A stretch of 64,000 bases of DNA from Anopheles merus (GCF_017562075.2 NC_054085.1:18268722-18332721); one strand, 5' to 3'. Shown: positions 49,573 through 63,712, counted from the stretch's first letter. The notes: generated by a model not told the origin, from the sequence alone. Program-made: numbers and translations.

Positions 49573-49905
49573 GCCAGACGAGGTGAAATATACAGTGAAA
49601 TGAACTATTTGACAGGTGACATATCTGTCAGATAACGCAGATCACAGCAACCAGCTGATGTGCAATGTAAACAAATAACGTGAACAAAATCGCTACTAAA
49701 TCCATTAACAAATTTCAATGTCAAGTTTATCGTTAATTTTCAGTCAATCATTTCTTCCCATTTGTAAATGTTCCGCTTAAGAAGATACTCTTTTTAAGTG
49801 ATTTTCAAAAGCGGATGTTGTATCTCCCCCAACCCTTTAGCTTTACCTGTCAAATATTTCGCTTGTCAAATAGTTCATTTTGCTGTATATTTCATCTCGT
49901 CTGGC
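49573..49905. mobile_element. Intact 333-bp MITE with about 40-bp inverted repeats
   Basis: The left arm GCCAGACGAGGTGAAATATA continues into CAGTGAAATGAACTATTTGA and is repeated inverted at the right end with few mismatches over about 40 bp. The interior matches the split copy at 28559-28652 plus 31164-31413. No target duplication was found, and the outermost 5-8 bases differ between the two copies. Confidence 0.75.
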
Positions 49906-52625
49906 AGCACGGTCTAACTTTTTTACCACGAATTGTCGTTTAATATTACAAAAAATTGTCGTTTAATATTATATTGATGATTTTTCTACTGATTTGATTC
50001 AATTTTTACAGTTTCTCTTAAAACTTGAAAACTCAAAAAAAATATTCTACAAGTTATTTAAAATAGGTGATTTTCCTCCCTTGGCAATCGCTGTTTCAAA
50101 CTCCTTGCTAGTAACAGTTCAACTCCACCATCGAACAGGCTTTAATATTCATCGCCCTCGGTATCATAAATAAGTACGTGAGCTGCATTTCCTGCTGCAG
50201 TCTCCTTGCAAGTGGTTATTTCTGTGTGTTGTAAGGAAAAGGGAATGAACAAAACAAGAACTGTAACGAAGAAGAAAAAGTGTTTGCCAGTCTTCCTCTC
50301 CAGTGCCCGAGGAAGAAAATCGTTCCCTCAGAAAGCCGGGAAGCCGTCTCTTTTCGGTCCGGAGTGTTTTTCCGTTATCCTAAAGCCGTTTGCAAGTGGA
50401 AGCAAGTGAGCAAAGAAAACAGAAACACATAGTTTTACTGCTTACGTTTTGGGTGGTTTCCGTGTTCGTTTTGTTTGCAATTTTTGTTAGACTGCTCACG
50501 TAGCTCATAATTTTAAAACGCGAGCTCAACTTGTCGAAAATAGCAATAGCATTATTGACACGACTCGGTTGTTGGTTTGGTAGAAATAGGGTTTAAAGTT
50601 ATTGTTTAAAAAAAATCCTTTAAAGTGGAAGATTGTGAATACAGTTTTAGTTCAGTAAATCTCTTACCAGAACAGAATATTTCTTTTTTTTATACATAAA
50701 AAATACATATTCTGAATCGATTTCCAAGAACTGTCATATTTCATGGTCACTCGAGAAATACACAACCACACCCAGGACGTTCTTCCAGTTGAGTGCATCG
50801 TGGAGTGAAAACAAAACACTTCAAGGTCTCGTCACCATTCGCCACGAAAATGGATGATCCATGGTCCGAAAATGCGGTCCAGTTTGCCGGTAGCTCGAAT
50901 TTCCCGCAGTCTTTCTTTCATTCTTTCTCAAACAAAAGGAAAACAAACGGTTGCCATCTCCAACCACTGGACAGTCATGCTGGACACAGGCAGGGACAGC
51001 CAGAAAGTGCCACTTCATGATGTCGTGTCCTGCCGTGACAATGTTGACAGAATTCACCCACACACACACACACACACCACTAAACGCAGTCCGTCGACAG
51101 AGCGAATGACTCGCCGGGATGGTCTGCCGAATGTCTCCAAAGTGGGATGCCTCAAATGTCTCAATTTGGCAACCGGATATGCCGCGTATGCCTCAGTCGC
51201 CACTCGGATTGTGGTTTGAGGATAAACTTACCCATCGCCATTTTTTTCTTCTGTGTCCTCTTCCTAGGTGATAAATTAGCCCCCGAAACAGCCGCTGGTA
51301 GCTGACAGGATAAAAGTGGTCACGGGTGTGTCAATCAAAATCGAGCTCTAAACGGGGCCAGCCAGTTTCCATTCTTACGAATCTGCTTTTCTGCTCATCA
51401 TCATCATCATCATCATCATCACGAACGACATCGTGTGCGTCGTGTGACATTGTAAAGGATTCCTTACCGGCTGTGCTGGGCCGCGCAAACGAAAAAGAAA
51501 GGCAAACTGCGAGGGAAGATTTATAGCGCAGGAAGACATTACCGGGAAGAGATGGTTTTATGTTTGCCTTTTGCGCGCCCGCTCGCGCGTCCGGTGCGCT
51601 CCGGCCTTCCTGTCTGCCTGCTGCTGTGTCGCTGTGGGTGCGCGTTTACAGGTGCCTTGGGATCGTCCAAGGGGTGCCTGGGAGGGTGCACGCGCGACGC
51701 AATTGTTCGTAAAATTCTAACGTACTCAAATAAACTTAGTTTGTAATGATGTTTGATTTTGCTCCGCTTTGCCAACCACCCAATACACACGGCATCCCAT
51801 TGCTTGCCTTGCCTTGCCTTCGAGGCATCGAGTATGGCCGTGGGATGGATTTACAATGGAGAAACTTTACTGCGAAGGGAAGTCATACATTGCTTTATGA
51901 GTTGTAATGGTGAAAACGTTATGTTTTGTGCCCTTGCTGCTAGCAAGCGGGAACGTTTTGTATGTGTGTTTGTGTGTTTGCCAAGAAATTGACTATCCTG
52001 GTAGATAAGGGCATATGGGGATGATGCCGAAATGATGCTGCTGCTGAGTGGATGTAGCCTCGCTCGTCGAACGAAGAAAGAGCAGGAGCAGGAACACACT
52101 GGTATCATTGTCTGTGATTGCACTGGAGCGTTTATCCGTATTCGTGTGCGTGTGTGTGCATGTTTACTTCATTTAACGAACGACCAATAACTTAATAAAA
52201 AGTTGTACTACATGCGAACGTAAATACAGAAAACGGGTGCATGTAAAACAATGGCATTTTGCACCATAAACGCTTGGTTGCATCACGTGTGGGTTTGTTC
52301 CGGGTGAGCATGGAGCTAGTGGAGTTGTGGAGTAATTGGAAACTAAGTTGCGTACAAACAGCAGAGCTACAGATGCAACTGCTGGCATTTGTTTGTTCGT
52401 TTGGTGGAATGTTTGTTGAGGTTGATCGCAATTGGAAAGAAGAGCTCGGGGGCATATGTGTTGATTTCCAAGCAAAAGCAAAGACTCTTTTAATGTTTGG
52501 GAGTAGATCCTCTGGTTTAAAATTCCTGCATGTTTTGTTGGTAATTCCATTTGAAAAGTTTTCTTATTTAAATTTGCTAGAAGTTGTTCCGTTGAAAAAA
52601 CTACTCCAATAAAATATCCTATATA
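49906..52625. other. Non-coding stretch, no gene recognised
   Basis: Frames up to about 121 codons with no domain content; a (TCA)n run and a GC-rich block at 51.4-51.7 kb. Nothing else supported. Confidence 0.5.
51394..51421. repeat. (TCA)n trinucleotide repeat
   Basis: About nine TCA units. Confidence 0.9.
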
Positions 52626-52627
52626 TA

Positions 52628-52871
52628 CAGGGTTTCCCACGATTTATTGGTCAAATCCCACGATTTTTTGGTGCGTTCCCACGATTTTTTATCGTATCCT
52701 ATAGATTTTTGGTTCGTTCCCATAATTTATTGATATTTTTCGATTGAATATCAATACAATTGGACCCAAAAATTATGAGAAAAGGCCAAAAAATCGTGGA
52801 AACGCACCAAAAAAATATGGGCACCCATCAAAAATTGATGGGAACCAACCAATAAATCGTGGGAAACCCTG
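52628..52871. mobile_element. 244-bp foldback MITE built of iterated short motifs, TA duplication
   Basis: The perfect 24-bp inverted ends begin CAGGGTTTCCCACGATTTAT and are flanked by TA on both sides (52626-27 and 52872-73), as in Tc1/mariner-type MITEs. Inside each arm the motif TCCCACGATTTWTTGGT recurs as degenerate copies about 20-23 bp apart, about five in the left arm and several complementary ones in the right arm. Confidence 0.78.
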
Positions 52872-55800
52872 TAAGTTCCGAGAATAGCTCAAAAGTTAAA
52901 AATTGAAGAGTTCCATTGTCAAAAGAATCTAGAAGTTCAGAAGATTCTGTAGGTTGATGTTGATTTTATCTAACTACTTTTATTGACATTCTGATCAAGA
53001 GCTATACCCCAACACTTTGGCAAAGACATATACATGAAGTAATGCATGAAGTACTCCATAGGCGGTCATTGCATCAAACATTCTCCTTAAACTTTCAGCC
53101 GATATGTGAATCCGAACCACCTCCGAAACCTTGATTAACTGGTATTACTATCATTAGATTGCCGTTTAACACCTCAAACCTTCTTAGTACAATTAACTGT
53201 ACTTTATGTCGATGCTTTTCCAGAATATTCCAGTTTACATCGTTTATCTGAAAAACGAAGGCATATAGAGCCTATTCAATAGCCTATTCAATTTAACAAA
53301 CTATGCATCTTTTATGCCTTATTCATCAGTCGTCAGGTGCTGAAACCTGGCATTCCGTTAGCATATATACAAAACAACATTTGTGAAGAATTTTTCCATC
53401 AAATAAGATGCTAAAATTTCAAATTTCAAGAGTTGGTCGCCAAAAAAAAAAGGATAACGACTTCCCATGAAAACGTATTATTGTATTCTGTGAACTTGTG
53501 AGACACAAAACATAGAAAGTTGCTCGTCTACTCCAGCTCATGCTGCTTCTACGAACACTTACACGATACGTTAAACACATCTTATTCGACACAAATTCTC
53601 AGCAACTACCACCTTCCACCAAAATCAGCAGCCGGGATTTACCTTGTAAGCTGCATCTCATCCGCGTCCAAGAATGGTTTGCAGAAAACCTTACCAGAAT
53701 TTTAATTATCAATTTTGTATTTCCCCAGATTACCAAACACCACCAAACCGTCCCGAAACCAACGCGTCCCAGGACAAGCACCCCAGCAACCATGGGCGCG
53801 CGCGCGACAACGCCGCGCAAAGCGTTTGCGACAGCAACAACTCAACCGTGTCCAACGCACCACCGTCATCACCGCCTGCCAGGATCTCCAGCCAGCCAGC
53901 CAGCCAGCGGTTTGGTGCGTCGCAACGGTAACTTTAAATCTCTGTCACTTATCCATGTCGTAAAACCAAACACACACACACACACCCCCTCCTTCGTGCA
54001 CGCCAGGTCGGCAGTGGTGGTAATGTCTGCGCATTCTGCCCGGATCCCTTTTGCTGCTACTGCTGCTGCTGTTTGATGTGGTGCGGGAAGCAAAAGCAAA
54101 ACAACAAAAACCTGGCATAACTTCTGCTTACGGCTGCTTCGGCCTACCACACGGCCGCGCTATATCATCATTATGCAGAAGCGCGCTGGTCGTCGCGGTC
54201 GTGGTTCACGTGGTGGTTCTTCCCGACTTTTACCAGCGCCCAGCGTCAGTCAGTACCGTCAGCGTGCCGTGCGACATTTAACGAGACGTGCGGGAGTTTT
54301 CGGGCCATACCCAGACCCAAGCCCGTGCACACGGTGGTGGTGGTGGTGTGCGGAGATCATCTCGTTCAGTCAATTTGCCAAAACAAAGTCGTTTATTACT
54401 CACCGTGCCACCGAGCCGGAGAATGGCCAGGAGAGGGATGGAAAGATCCAAGGCCCATCTGGGCCGAAACGTTGCGCGTTTCGTGTGGCTGTTTCAGAGG
54501 ACTTTAAGTGTTTACATGCCCCAACAATCGACGGATTCTGCCAGCGCACACGGCTGATGCAGCACAACACTCAGTGCAGTCCTTCGAAGCCGTCAGAGTG
54601 GCAGCCAACATCAAAACGATGCGTGCACCATACGCACCTAGCACGACTTTGTTGGTTTGTTGTTTGCACGACTGTGTGTGTGTGTGTTTTTGATTGTAGA
54701 TTTTGATGTTCTCGTCGTAAAATCTCACTTGCCATTGTGTCTCGCGTTGGGAAAGCCGGGATCACAGGGAAACACATTCCGGGAATCCCAAGGAAAAACG
54801 ACGCCAAACTCCATCACCCTGCGGTAGGTTCTGTGTGTGTGTGTCTCACCGATCTTGCCGAGTGGATAAGCAGCCATTCTCACCCACCCTCTCTCTCTCT
54901 CTCTGCCTGCCTATAGCCCCTTACGTTTGCTTACACCACTGCCTACCGCGATTATGATTTAACGGGGCGCTCGCTGTCAGCTGTCGCCGTTTGGCGAAAT
55001 GCGGAAAGAAAGTTTCTGGCGTTTCGTTTCGGCTTGCGCGCTTCGTGTACGCACCCGGTGGGGGCATGCAGCAGCATACAGTTAGAGTTACTGTATTTTC
55101 TTTCTCCCTTTTTCGTTTCGAATGCGCGATTGCTTCCCGGGCACGTCACTGCCCGGTCTCGGTCGGCAGGTAGCGCGAAAGGCGAATTAAATTTAGTTAC
55201 TCGCCGGCACCAGAGATTAATGGGATTTTCACGGCATTCTGTGTGCCGAAGGAGCTGAAGTAGGCAGCACTGTGTGTTGATTAACGTTGATTTATGTTCG
55301 ATTGCGCTTTATTGCAGCGTATGTGTGCGTGCGTGCGTGCGTGCAGAAAGGTGGCCCACAAGGCATAGTCTATTATGCTTTCTTGTTTGGACGGTGTCAT
55401 AAAAACTGGTGGTTATAAATTGGCATCGTCTCGTCTCCATAAAAGAAAGAGTGTGTTCAGGTTGCAGCAGATGATGGCAGACGATTAGAAGTTATTTTAA
55501 GACGAGACAAGCTGTTTTTTTGTTTTTGAAATATAATTATGATAGAATGTATTTGTTTTTAACGGGCGGGTTTTACCAAGAAGTCATCGCAATTCACAAT
55601 TAACGATAACAATTCGAGCTTGTAAATTACACTGCAAATGAGCGATGAGAGCATCATTTATCTATTTTTTTCATTTTTTTTCTCGGTCATCTACAACCAT
55701 AGTTTACTATTAAATGAAAAACGTACAACCACAAAAAGCATACTTTCCTTTTCGACACAATACACATAATGAGCATCAGCACAGCGATAAGAGCATGAAA

Positions 55801-57394
55801 AATGGCAAACCGCGAAATGAGTCATAAATACGGCCCTTTTTGTACGGAAGCAACATCCGCGGGAAGAAGCTACAATTCATGCCCATTGGCTGATTACAAC
55901 CGAGCAGCCGATGTGCTTGATTACAACTTACAACGGCCGCAACGATTTTTCCCATGTTACAAGTGGCATCTTTTACGGCTCATCGCAACGGATGCCATTA
56001 GACAGCAGCAAGCAGAAACGACGTGCGGCGCTTTCCTCGCAATTGCCACATGTGGTATCATTGGCACTGGTTTGGTACTCGTTCCGCGCAACGATGTTTA
56101 ATTACGCATCCACCAACCAAGCCAACCAAAAACCCGTGGAGCACATTACCGGGAGCCGAAAGAACGAAAGAAAGAAAGAAATGGGCAACCCAATACGGAA
56201 CACAAACCGTACGTACATTAAATTGATAAGAGAGCAAATAACTCATCTTTATGAGCCATCCGCGACCGAAAATGTGGCGTTGAAAGCAGCCGAAATCTTC
56301 AACTCCACACGGGTTCCTTCCTTTGATTCCTTTTTTCGGGCGGGTTTTCCTTTGCCTTTTCACCTCCAAGACACACAAGCCTCTTAAACGTGGACTGATT
56401 CCTCCAAAAAAAAAAGCGGGGCCGTACAGCTGTTTGTGCGGGGTTCGTGTTTTACCCGTCGATTTTCTCTCTCTCTCTCTCTCTCTTGATACTGCGTGCG
56501 TGGAAATGTATAAATTTTCCATTGCACACACATACCAGTGTACTTGCTTTGTGTCTACCATCTGGCGCTTTATTATAGCGTATTTTTATTTTTTTCCGTT
56601 ATTGTTGTATTGTTATACATGAGACTCACTTCACTTCACTTTTCATTGGATTCAAACGGCGTCCAGGGTCGCGGGAGGGTAAAAAAGTGCATTGTCGGGC
56701 AGGCAGATAATAAATATAATACAGAAAATTATGTTGATTTACGGGAGTCGGCGCAAACATTCGGGCGGGCTAATGATGCTTTTTGTGCTCTGTTTCTGGT
56801 TGAACTGAAGGGGTGGGGGGGATGATTTGCACAAGGCAAGAAGGAGTGGAGTTTACAGAAGTCTTACTAACAATTGAGAATGGAAAACATTATCATTCAA
56901 AGGATTCTTTCAGCAGCAATATATATTTACTACTCTTTCCTAATTACCTTTTTCTTACGACTGAGCATACCTTACTTATTTATTTGTGAATAATTAGAAT
57001 TATGTAGAGTAAATAATCAATTGGATACTATAGGACACGATTTTTTTATTCAATATAAAATAGTATTTAAGGGTTTTCTGATGACTTTTTAATGCTTTTT
57101 TGGTTTTTAGGCTCTAGCATAATGGGGCCCTACACGATTCTAGTTCAGCGTTTTTGTATGGAGTTTGACAGTTGGAGGCTGAAATCTTGTAAACACTCCA
57201 CAAATAATCGCCACTCAGACAGCCTTCTTATAATTTACCCATTCGAGCAGTTTGGTCTCTGTCATAACAGTAATTTAAGAGCAATTTGGCGGTAAAAAGT
57301 GTTGTCGTTTGTTGTCAGTGAAAAGATATAAATAAGAACAAAAAGAAATCAAGAAATAAACCATAATCTGTAAACCATAGAAGAGAACACAGAA

Positions 57395-57530
57395 AAGGAG
57401 AATGGACCCTTAATCCCCCTCGTATAAACAGATGGTTAAAACTCTGATTATGGCTCCGTATGACGGAAAACATAGGAGAATATATCCCATCAAACCTACT
57501 AAGAAGAAGAAGAAGAAGAAGAAGAAGAAC
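57395..57530 (+). repeat. (AAG)n tract with possible retroposon body
   Basis: A run of AAG triplets at 57501-57529 follows about 100 bp that could be a retroposon body. No pol III promoter boxes are seen. The tail type resembles the SINE tails at 6.5 and 17.3 kb, so this may be a very old copy. Confidence 0.25.
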
Positions 57531-57837
57531 AAAAAGAGCATTGTTTTAATGATCTTTTAGTGGAAGAAGACGTCGGCGGTGTGTTCAAAACTGTTAAATG
57601 TAAAAAAACAGCCGAGAATCGCGTTTAGTAGAGCTATTTGTGCATCACCTTCTCCGGGTGAAGCGGCTGTTCAAGTCGAGTTTGCTAAAAAAATACATTG
57701 TAATCGTTGGTATAAGTTTATGAAAATGATTGAATACAACCATTAAACTGTAATATAATACATTTCGTGTTATTTATTAACAATTTGGCCGAAAGACTGA
57801 AAATAAAATAGAGGAAGGAATCTAGAATCAAAGGGTA

Positions 57838-58040
57838 TGTAGTCGAGGTGGTCTCGTGTCATGTTTATATATCCAAATTTGAATATCACTTTTTGACAGG
57901 ATGGGTGAAAACTTTTGTTGAAACAAGCTTTCTGGAGGCTTTAAGAATACTCAAAACACTGTTAAAATCTTCATTCAGAAGCAGAAGCAATTAAAATCAA
58001 CCTTCTAAAATCATACACCTTGGGATAAGCTCACTTGTAT
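57838..58040. mobile_element. Partial relative of the 28.04-kb MITE
   Basis: GAGGTGGTCTCGTGTCATG followed by TTTTTGACAGGATGGGTGAAA occurs in the same order and spacing as in the left arm of the element at 28036. The similarity fades beyond about 80-100 bp and no matching right end is clear. Confidence 0.4.
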
Positions 58041-59168
58041 ATTACACCCACTTAGATAGCTGATTGAAAACTGCTATACAATGCAAACAGCTGACAGGCT
58101 GAAATTTCAGTCTATGAACTTGAAACGGAAAGGAGCCCAATATTAGAGCGCTTCGCTTTTCTTATTTTTTGATCATTACTTTTTTTAAAAAGACTTTGAT
58201 TCTCGAAATTTAAAAATAAAGGGATCAAATATAGATGACGTTCTAAAAAAAGACAATTCATCACTCAGAGACGCTAGATTTTTGGATTAAGATGGCGTTG
58301 TAATAAACTCTAATACTGTATGGTACGTCTCATTCCTTTGATAACGTTGCGTAACTTATGGACGATCCACTATCACGCATCGTTCTAAATAAAAGCAAAA
58401 TGAGTACTTTTTCGCCCGCAAAAAACAGACATTTTTCCTTGTTCTTTTCCAGCTCAATTTCACAATTGTTGTTCTTTTAAAACCAAAAAAACCAAAAAAA
58501 AAAAAACAAAATTAGCTGACGAGGACGACGTCAAAAGCTTCGAAACACTTCACACCTTCACATCCATTGGCAGACGAATGCAAAAACAAAACCCCTGTGC
58601 ATGTTTTCGCTCGAGCGCGTGTGCACCGGATAATCTCCGTCAAAGGCAAACAAACAACAAGCTTCCACGTATTATGGCACGAGCTGCACGGTTTTTGATC
58701 TGCACGTTAAGATAGGATTTATGCAAAGCAATTTTCCATCCCTCGACAGATCCACACAAACACACAAAAAAAAATGGTACATTTTGTCACCTGCTTTGCT
58801 AAAGCTGCCTCACCACTATCCACCAGCAGCAGCAGCAAGTGCATATCGGTCGCATGGTTTGTGACGAGAATCGGATAAGCTTTGTTGCGTCTGAATGTGT
58901 GTGTGTGTGTGTTAAGCAGTGGCCACATTTGTGCAGTCAACCAGACGGATAAAAGCTTTTCTCCCCATCTGCAATTGCAAAAAAAAAGAGGGACAGGATG
59001 CTTTCATTCTAAGCTCCATGTACGATTCCGCCGACCATCTTCAGCATTAGCGTGCTTGGCAATGTCATATCCTTTCTTTCGTGTTTCTTTTTTATGTGAA
59101 CTACCTTGAAGAAGCTGTAGGAGTTTTGTGAATTTTGTTTTCCATGGAAATCTGCACCTACGCTTGCA

Positions 59169-59196
59169 GATGATGATGATGATGATGATGATGATG
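59169..59196. repeat. (GAT)n trinucleotide repeat
   Basis: About nine GAT units. Confidence 0.9.
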
Positions 59197-60426
59197 TGAT
59201 TGAGTGAAGGTATGCTTTCGTACCTTTTGGACTAAAACAAAGGCTCACGCTTTGCGTGCTTTTCCCAGAAATCCATTCGCCACAAGGGGGATAGATTTCG
59301 ACCATGAATCCTACCACAAGCTGCTAGAAAGGTGCAAGTCCTTCGGTACGGCAATGTGTGTTGTTTCACCTTCATTTCACTCTCTGTCTCTCGCTCCTCC
59401 GATTGCTCCGCTTGCTGACAATATCCATTAGCGGTAATTGAAGCACGTGCTTTAATCAACTGAAGAATGGTTACATTTATGAGACAGTTGTCGTCCGTGA
59501 GGGTCGTTAGGCTTTGAGATTACGGCCTCTAACCGAACGACATCCTCTAGGCTCGATTGTCTTGCCACACCGTGGAAAATGGATCCTCATGTTCGCCAAA
59601 GTACCCCCAAATGCAATCGCAAATGAAAAGCTCAACCAGGAAACAACCGGGGAAACGATCATCGTTACCTTTTTTCCCAATTTCACCATTATCGCCCTGT
59701 GTTTGGTTGGCTGGCTAGAGAGTGATGTGTTCGCAAACCGGTCCGAAGATTAGGTACGCCCCATTTCGAGCGAAGGGAAATGCAATTGCCGAGCGAGAAG
59801 GAAGCGAAAAAAAAATGATCTCTAATTATTTTACCGGAAGAGGCAGTAAAAACTTCCCCCCTTTTTCACCATCCAGCAGCCCGATAACAATCGGTATTGT
59901 CTCAATCAAATCCCATCAACTTGCCGCAACCGACAGCAGCGTTGTGCTGCGCGTGTCGTGCTTCCGTGCAATCCTTTCTGTTTTTTATTTTTTATTTTTT
60001 GTAGTGTCTAGGCACTTCAATGGCTTGGCTTGGAAGCTAATGTTTGGGCAGGAAACCGACACTCACTCCCCACTACTCGCCGGACGCCCGCCGGTTTGGC
60101 AATTGAGTGGGTGAAGAAATGCTTTTTTATGATTCCCATTTTTGCGCCGGCAAGGAGCACGTCGGTTCGGGGTGCGGTTGCTGCCGCAAATGTGAATAAA
60201 GTGTCCATTTTAGTGGAAGCAGAAGGATTGTACGGGGTAAAGGGACACTTTTCGCTTTTGGGTGGATGTGAATGTGAAGGAATTTGCCATTCGAATGCCC
60301 GTTTCCACTCCGCTTCTTTTGCTTTCTGCCGCTCAACTCTCCCATTTCCCCATGCGATGCGAGAATGGTATCAAGCATTGTGCGACGACAGCCGACGACG
60401 TTGACGATTGTCGAACAGCGATTCGT

Positions 60427-60442
60427 GGGGGGGGGGGGGGGG
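60427..60442. repeat. (G)16 run
   Basis: Sixteen consecutive G. Confidence 0.95.
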
Positions 60443-62928
60443 TTAGGATGGAGGACCCTTTTTTGTCCTTCCTTCATTTCACTCCGTGTTTGTGTGTGTG
60501 TGTGTGTGTGAAAGAATGAACCAAAATGGGGGAATGAAGTGCAGGAGGTTTATGTTTGCCTAGCTCTCCATTATCATTTTCATCGTTGCTCGTCGGTTGT
60601 CGCTTGCTTTTTGGGGTAGGGGTTTCAGGGGGGAAGAGTCGTCCTTATCGTCATCAACGAGATTGTTTGTTTATTTATCTTTCGTGCGTTTTTTCCCCTT
60701 TTTATTCTTTTCTTCTTGTTCTTCCTCGTCCTTCGTGTTTGTTTCTCTGCGTCGTGTCGTGCCATTCAGTGCGAATCGTTTTTTTTTTTTCGTTGCTGTT
60801 GTTGCTCCTTGCTAGATTGCGTTCCTCGCTGTAGGAACACACAAATAAAGGATGCTGCAAGAATTGAGAAGGAACCGTACGTATGCGTGTGTGTGTTTTT
60901 GGGATTTTTTTTTGTCAAACTTTTTTTTCTTTTCGAGCAGCAAAACGAAACACAAAATGTTTGCAAAACAGTGAACCCCGGGAAATGCATCCTTTCCGAA
61001 TGGAGCCCAAGCTTCAGCGTGGATCGAGAATCTGTCGTTTGTTTGATGATTTTCCCTCCACTCTTTTTCCCCTGAAAACAGACACACACACACACACACT
61101 TGGTACTTGTTTTTTGTTGTACACTTTGCTCCATTTTTAACCCATTGTTGGCTGGCTGGCTGGCTGGTGGTCTAAGGGTTTTTGGTCCCGTCTTCTTCCC
61201 CGGGGAGAGCAAGAAAACTTGCAGACATCCTAATTAAATTTCAACATGAATGATGTCTCGCCTAATGACGGTGCTGGTTTGGGGTTGGGGTTTGGAATGG
61301 AGCCCACAGGAGGTGGGGGGCAAGGAACGGGTTGAATTGGGGGAAACAAAACAAAAATTAAGAACCAGCGTTTGTCGGTGGTGATAGATCGTTGCCTTTA
61401 AAATTGATTGTGATTGTAGCAATAGCACAGAAAAGCAGCACAAAAACGCTTGAAATGGGCGCCACAGCAACAATGGGCGCTGTGTGTAATGAATACGAAA
61501 AGGAAAAAAAGGGTAAAAACACGAAAGAACTGCTTTTTTATAAGAATTTAAATAATGTTGGAAAGCTTATTGATTGAAAAGATGATGGATAAGAATTGTG
61601 GCAGTTTTTTTCTATTTGCTGGGTTTGATCACTTTTTGAAGTTGTGTCTTAATTTCGAGATAGAAAAGAACCCAATTACCACCACGAGTCCTTTCAGCAT
61701 TGATTAACAAAGGGTTTTTGTTTTTATATTAAATTAGTTTGAAAAGGGATGGTTGAGAAAGATTGTTCTGTAGAACAGTTTTTACTGGCAAAAAAGCCGA
61801 TCTAAAGCATCTTATACAGAGAAATCTTCCAATTTTAAATAATGTTATTCAAACAATGTTACAACAAACACTCTATCATACAAACATAAATCCATAAACA
61901 TAAACCATACTAAGAAAGAAGATTCATTTTTGCTATAACAATAAAAAAAGGAATCACACACACACACATTTACAACCCGTACAGACTGCGTCGTTGGGCA
62001 ATCGTAAAAGCAAAACAATTTCAACGCAAAAGTTAACCATCTCCCAGACTGTTGTCGTCTTCGCACGCTTGTCTACCGAGAAGCGGCCGAAACTATCCCT
62101 CATATACACAACAGCAGCAGCAGCACAACATAACCGTTGTCGGATGTGTAATGTTGCAGCATACGTGGAAGACGTTTCTGCCTGCTCGTTTGCCGCCTGC
62201 TACGATCAACGGCTGCGAGACCGGCGGACGGCGCTGCTCGGGTAATCACACATGCGACTGATTTTCTCGGATGATTGCAAACTGTCACTAGCATAAACAA
62301 GCGGAGTTTTCCACCCGCCTTCGGTCGTTAGGGCCGTGAAAACTCCACGTCCACGGCATTGGAGCGAGCGTACCGACACAGACACACACACCGTGCGCCG
62401 TTTTTGTTTGTTTGGCGCTGAGTTTTGTCTGCCGGAGTTCCCTGCAGTGCGTTCTGTGTTCTTCACAGGGTTGGCAATGCAAGCGTCGGTATGTGATGCG
62501 GCTCGCACAAATACACTCATACACCTTCCTTCCGGGGGAAGGGAACGGGCGTTAGCATAAGTTGCTTGCTATTCTTTTTTTTATCGTACACCGGAAGAGG
62601 GTGTAGAATAATGTGTTCGATCGCACATACCAACTTTGTTGACTTTTCAAGCCAATACGGCATGGGGTGCCGTGCGTAACCGTGCGTGACCGTGTTCCGG
62701 CCAAGGATACCAAGGGTTTTGCCTTCGATTTGAGACACACACACACATACAAAAGCCGTGTCTGTGTTTGATTGTTTTTATTGATTTCCTTCCCCTCCGA
62801 TTCATTGTTCGATTGTCCACGAGTTGTCATTTGGTTGGTACGCATTGCGTGGTTTGAGGTCGGCTCTTTGATCGATTTTCAGCCGCTTCACTCCGGACAC
62901 TGTTTACTGTCGCTGCTCCTGCTACACC

Positions 62929-62947
62929 GGGGGGGGGGGGGGGGGGG
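62929..62947. repeat. (G)19 run
   Basis: Nineteen consecutive G, the longest homopolymer seen. Confidence 0.95.
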
Positions 62948-63712
62948 AGAAGTTTCAAGCCCTTTTTTGAACCGTTTTTGAAACACCCTCAGGGCAGGCA
63001 ATATCCTCCGTTCGGTAAATGGTTGGAATTGTCTCCACGATAAATTCCTGCCGGTGCAAACAGGAACTGCAGCCAATGTTTCTAAGCGCATGGTCGACAA
63101 GTAAGTGTGGGTTTTGCGTTCGGTTTTTCTTGTATTTTTCAGCACAATTGCTTCCTGGCTGGAGGATTTAATTTAAAGTGCGCTGCACCACGGTACGGAA
63201 TGGGGCGGAAAAAAAGGGAGCAAAAGAATGGGAGACGAACGTGCCGCTGGCACACGATTGCTGGAACTTGTCTGGCTTGGTAATGACATGTCAAAATGTG
63301 GTAGATTACGTTGAATCCTAATTTTGCGTGGTACTAACGAAGGATGTGGATGGAGTTTGCTGTCTGTGTGTGTGAGTGGAAAAGGGTTGTTTTTGCGCAG
63401 TATGGAAGATTTGTTAAATTTAAATTCAATTTGTGTTCGAACAATGTCTAAATTTAGTTAATTAAACGCATGATGTCAACCAGATATTCCTACAAAAGTC
63501 TTTACTTGAATGAACTTACTGTGTAATTCTGAGCATAGCTGTCCAAAAAGAGATGGTAGCTAACCTGTAAAAATAATAAGAGAAAGATATATCTTAGAAA
63601 AAGGTCAACTGATTATATATTGATACAATAACAAGGAATTCATAAAAATGCGATCCTTATATCATCCAAAAATATGTTCGAAAATTAAGAGAGATGATAG
63701 AATCAATACACA

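Larger units (their letters stand above)
52874..63712. other. Non-coding stretch, no gene recognised
   Basis: GC-richer sequence at 53.7-55.3 kb and 58.5-61.3 kb carries overlapping open frames on both strands (the longest 178 codons, at 53540-54076, then 177 at 54173-54706) with no domains and runs of microsatellite-coded residues. Apart from the repeats listed separately, I see nothing I can name. Confidence 0.5.

Noticed and set aside
53540..54706. Frames of 178 and 177 codons as exons
   Set aside because: Mixed low-complexity composition, microsatellite-coded residues at the ends, and competing frames in other registers; no domain recognised.
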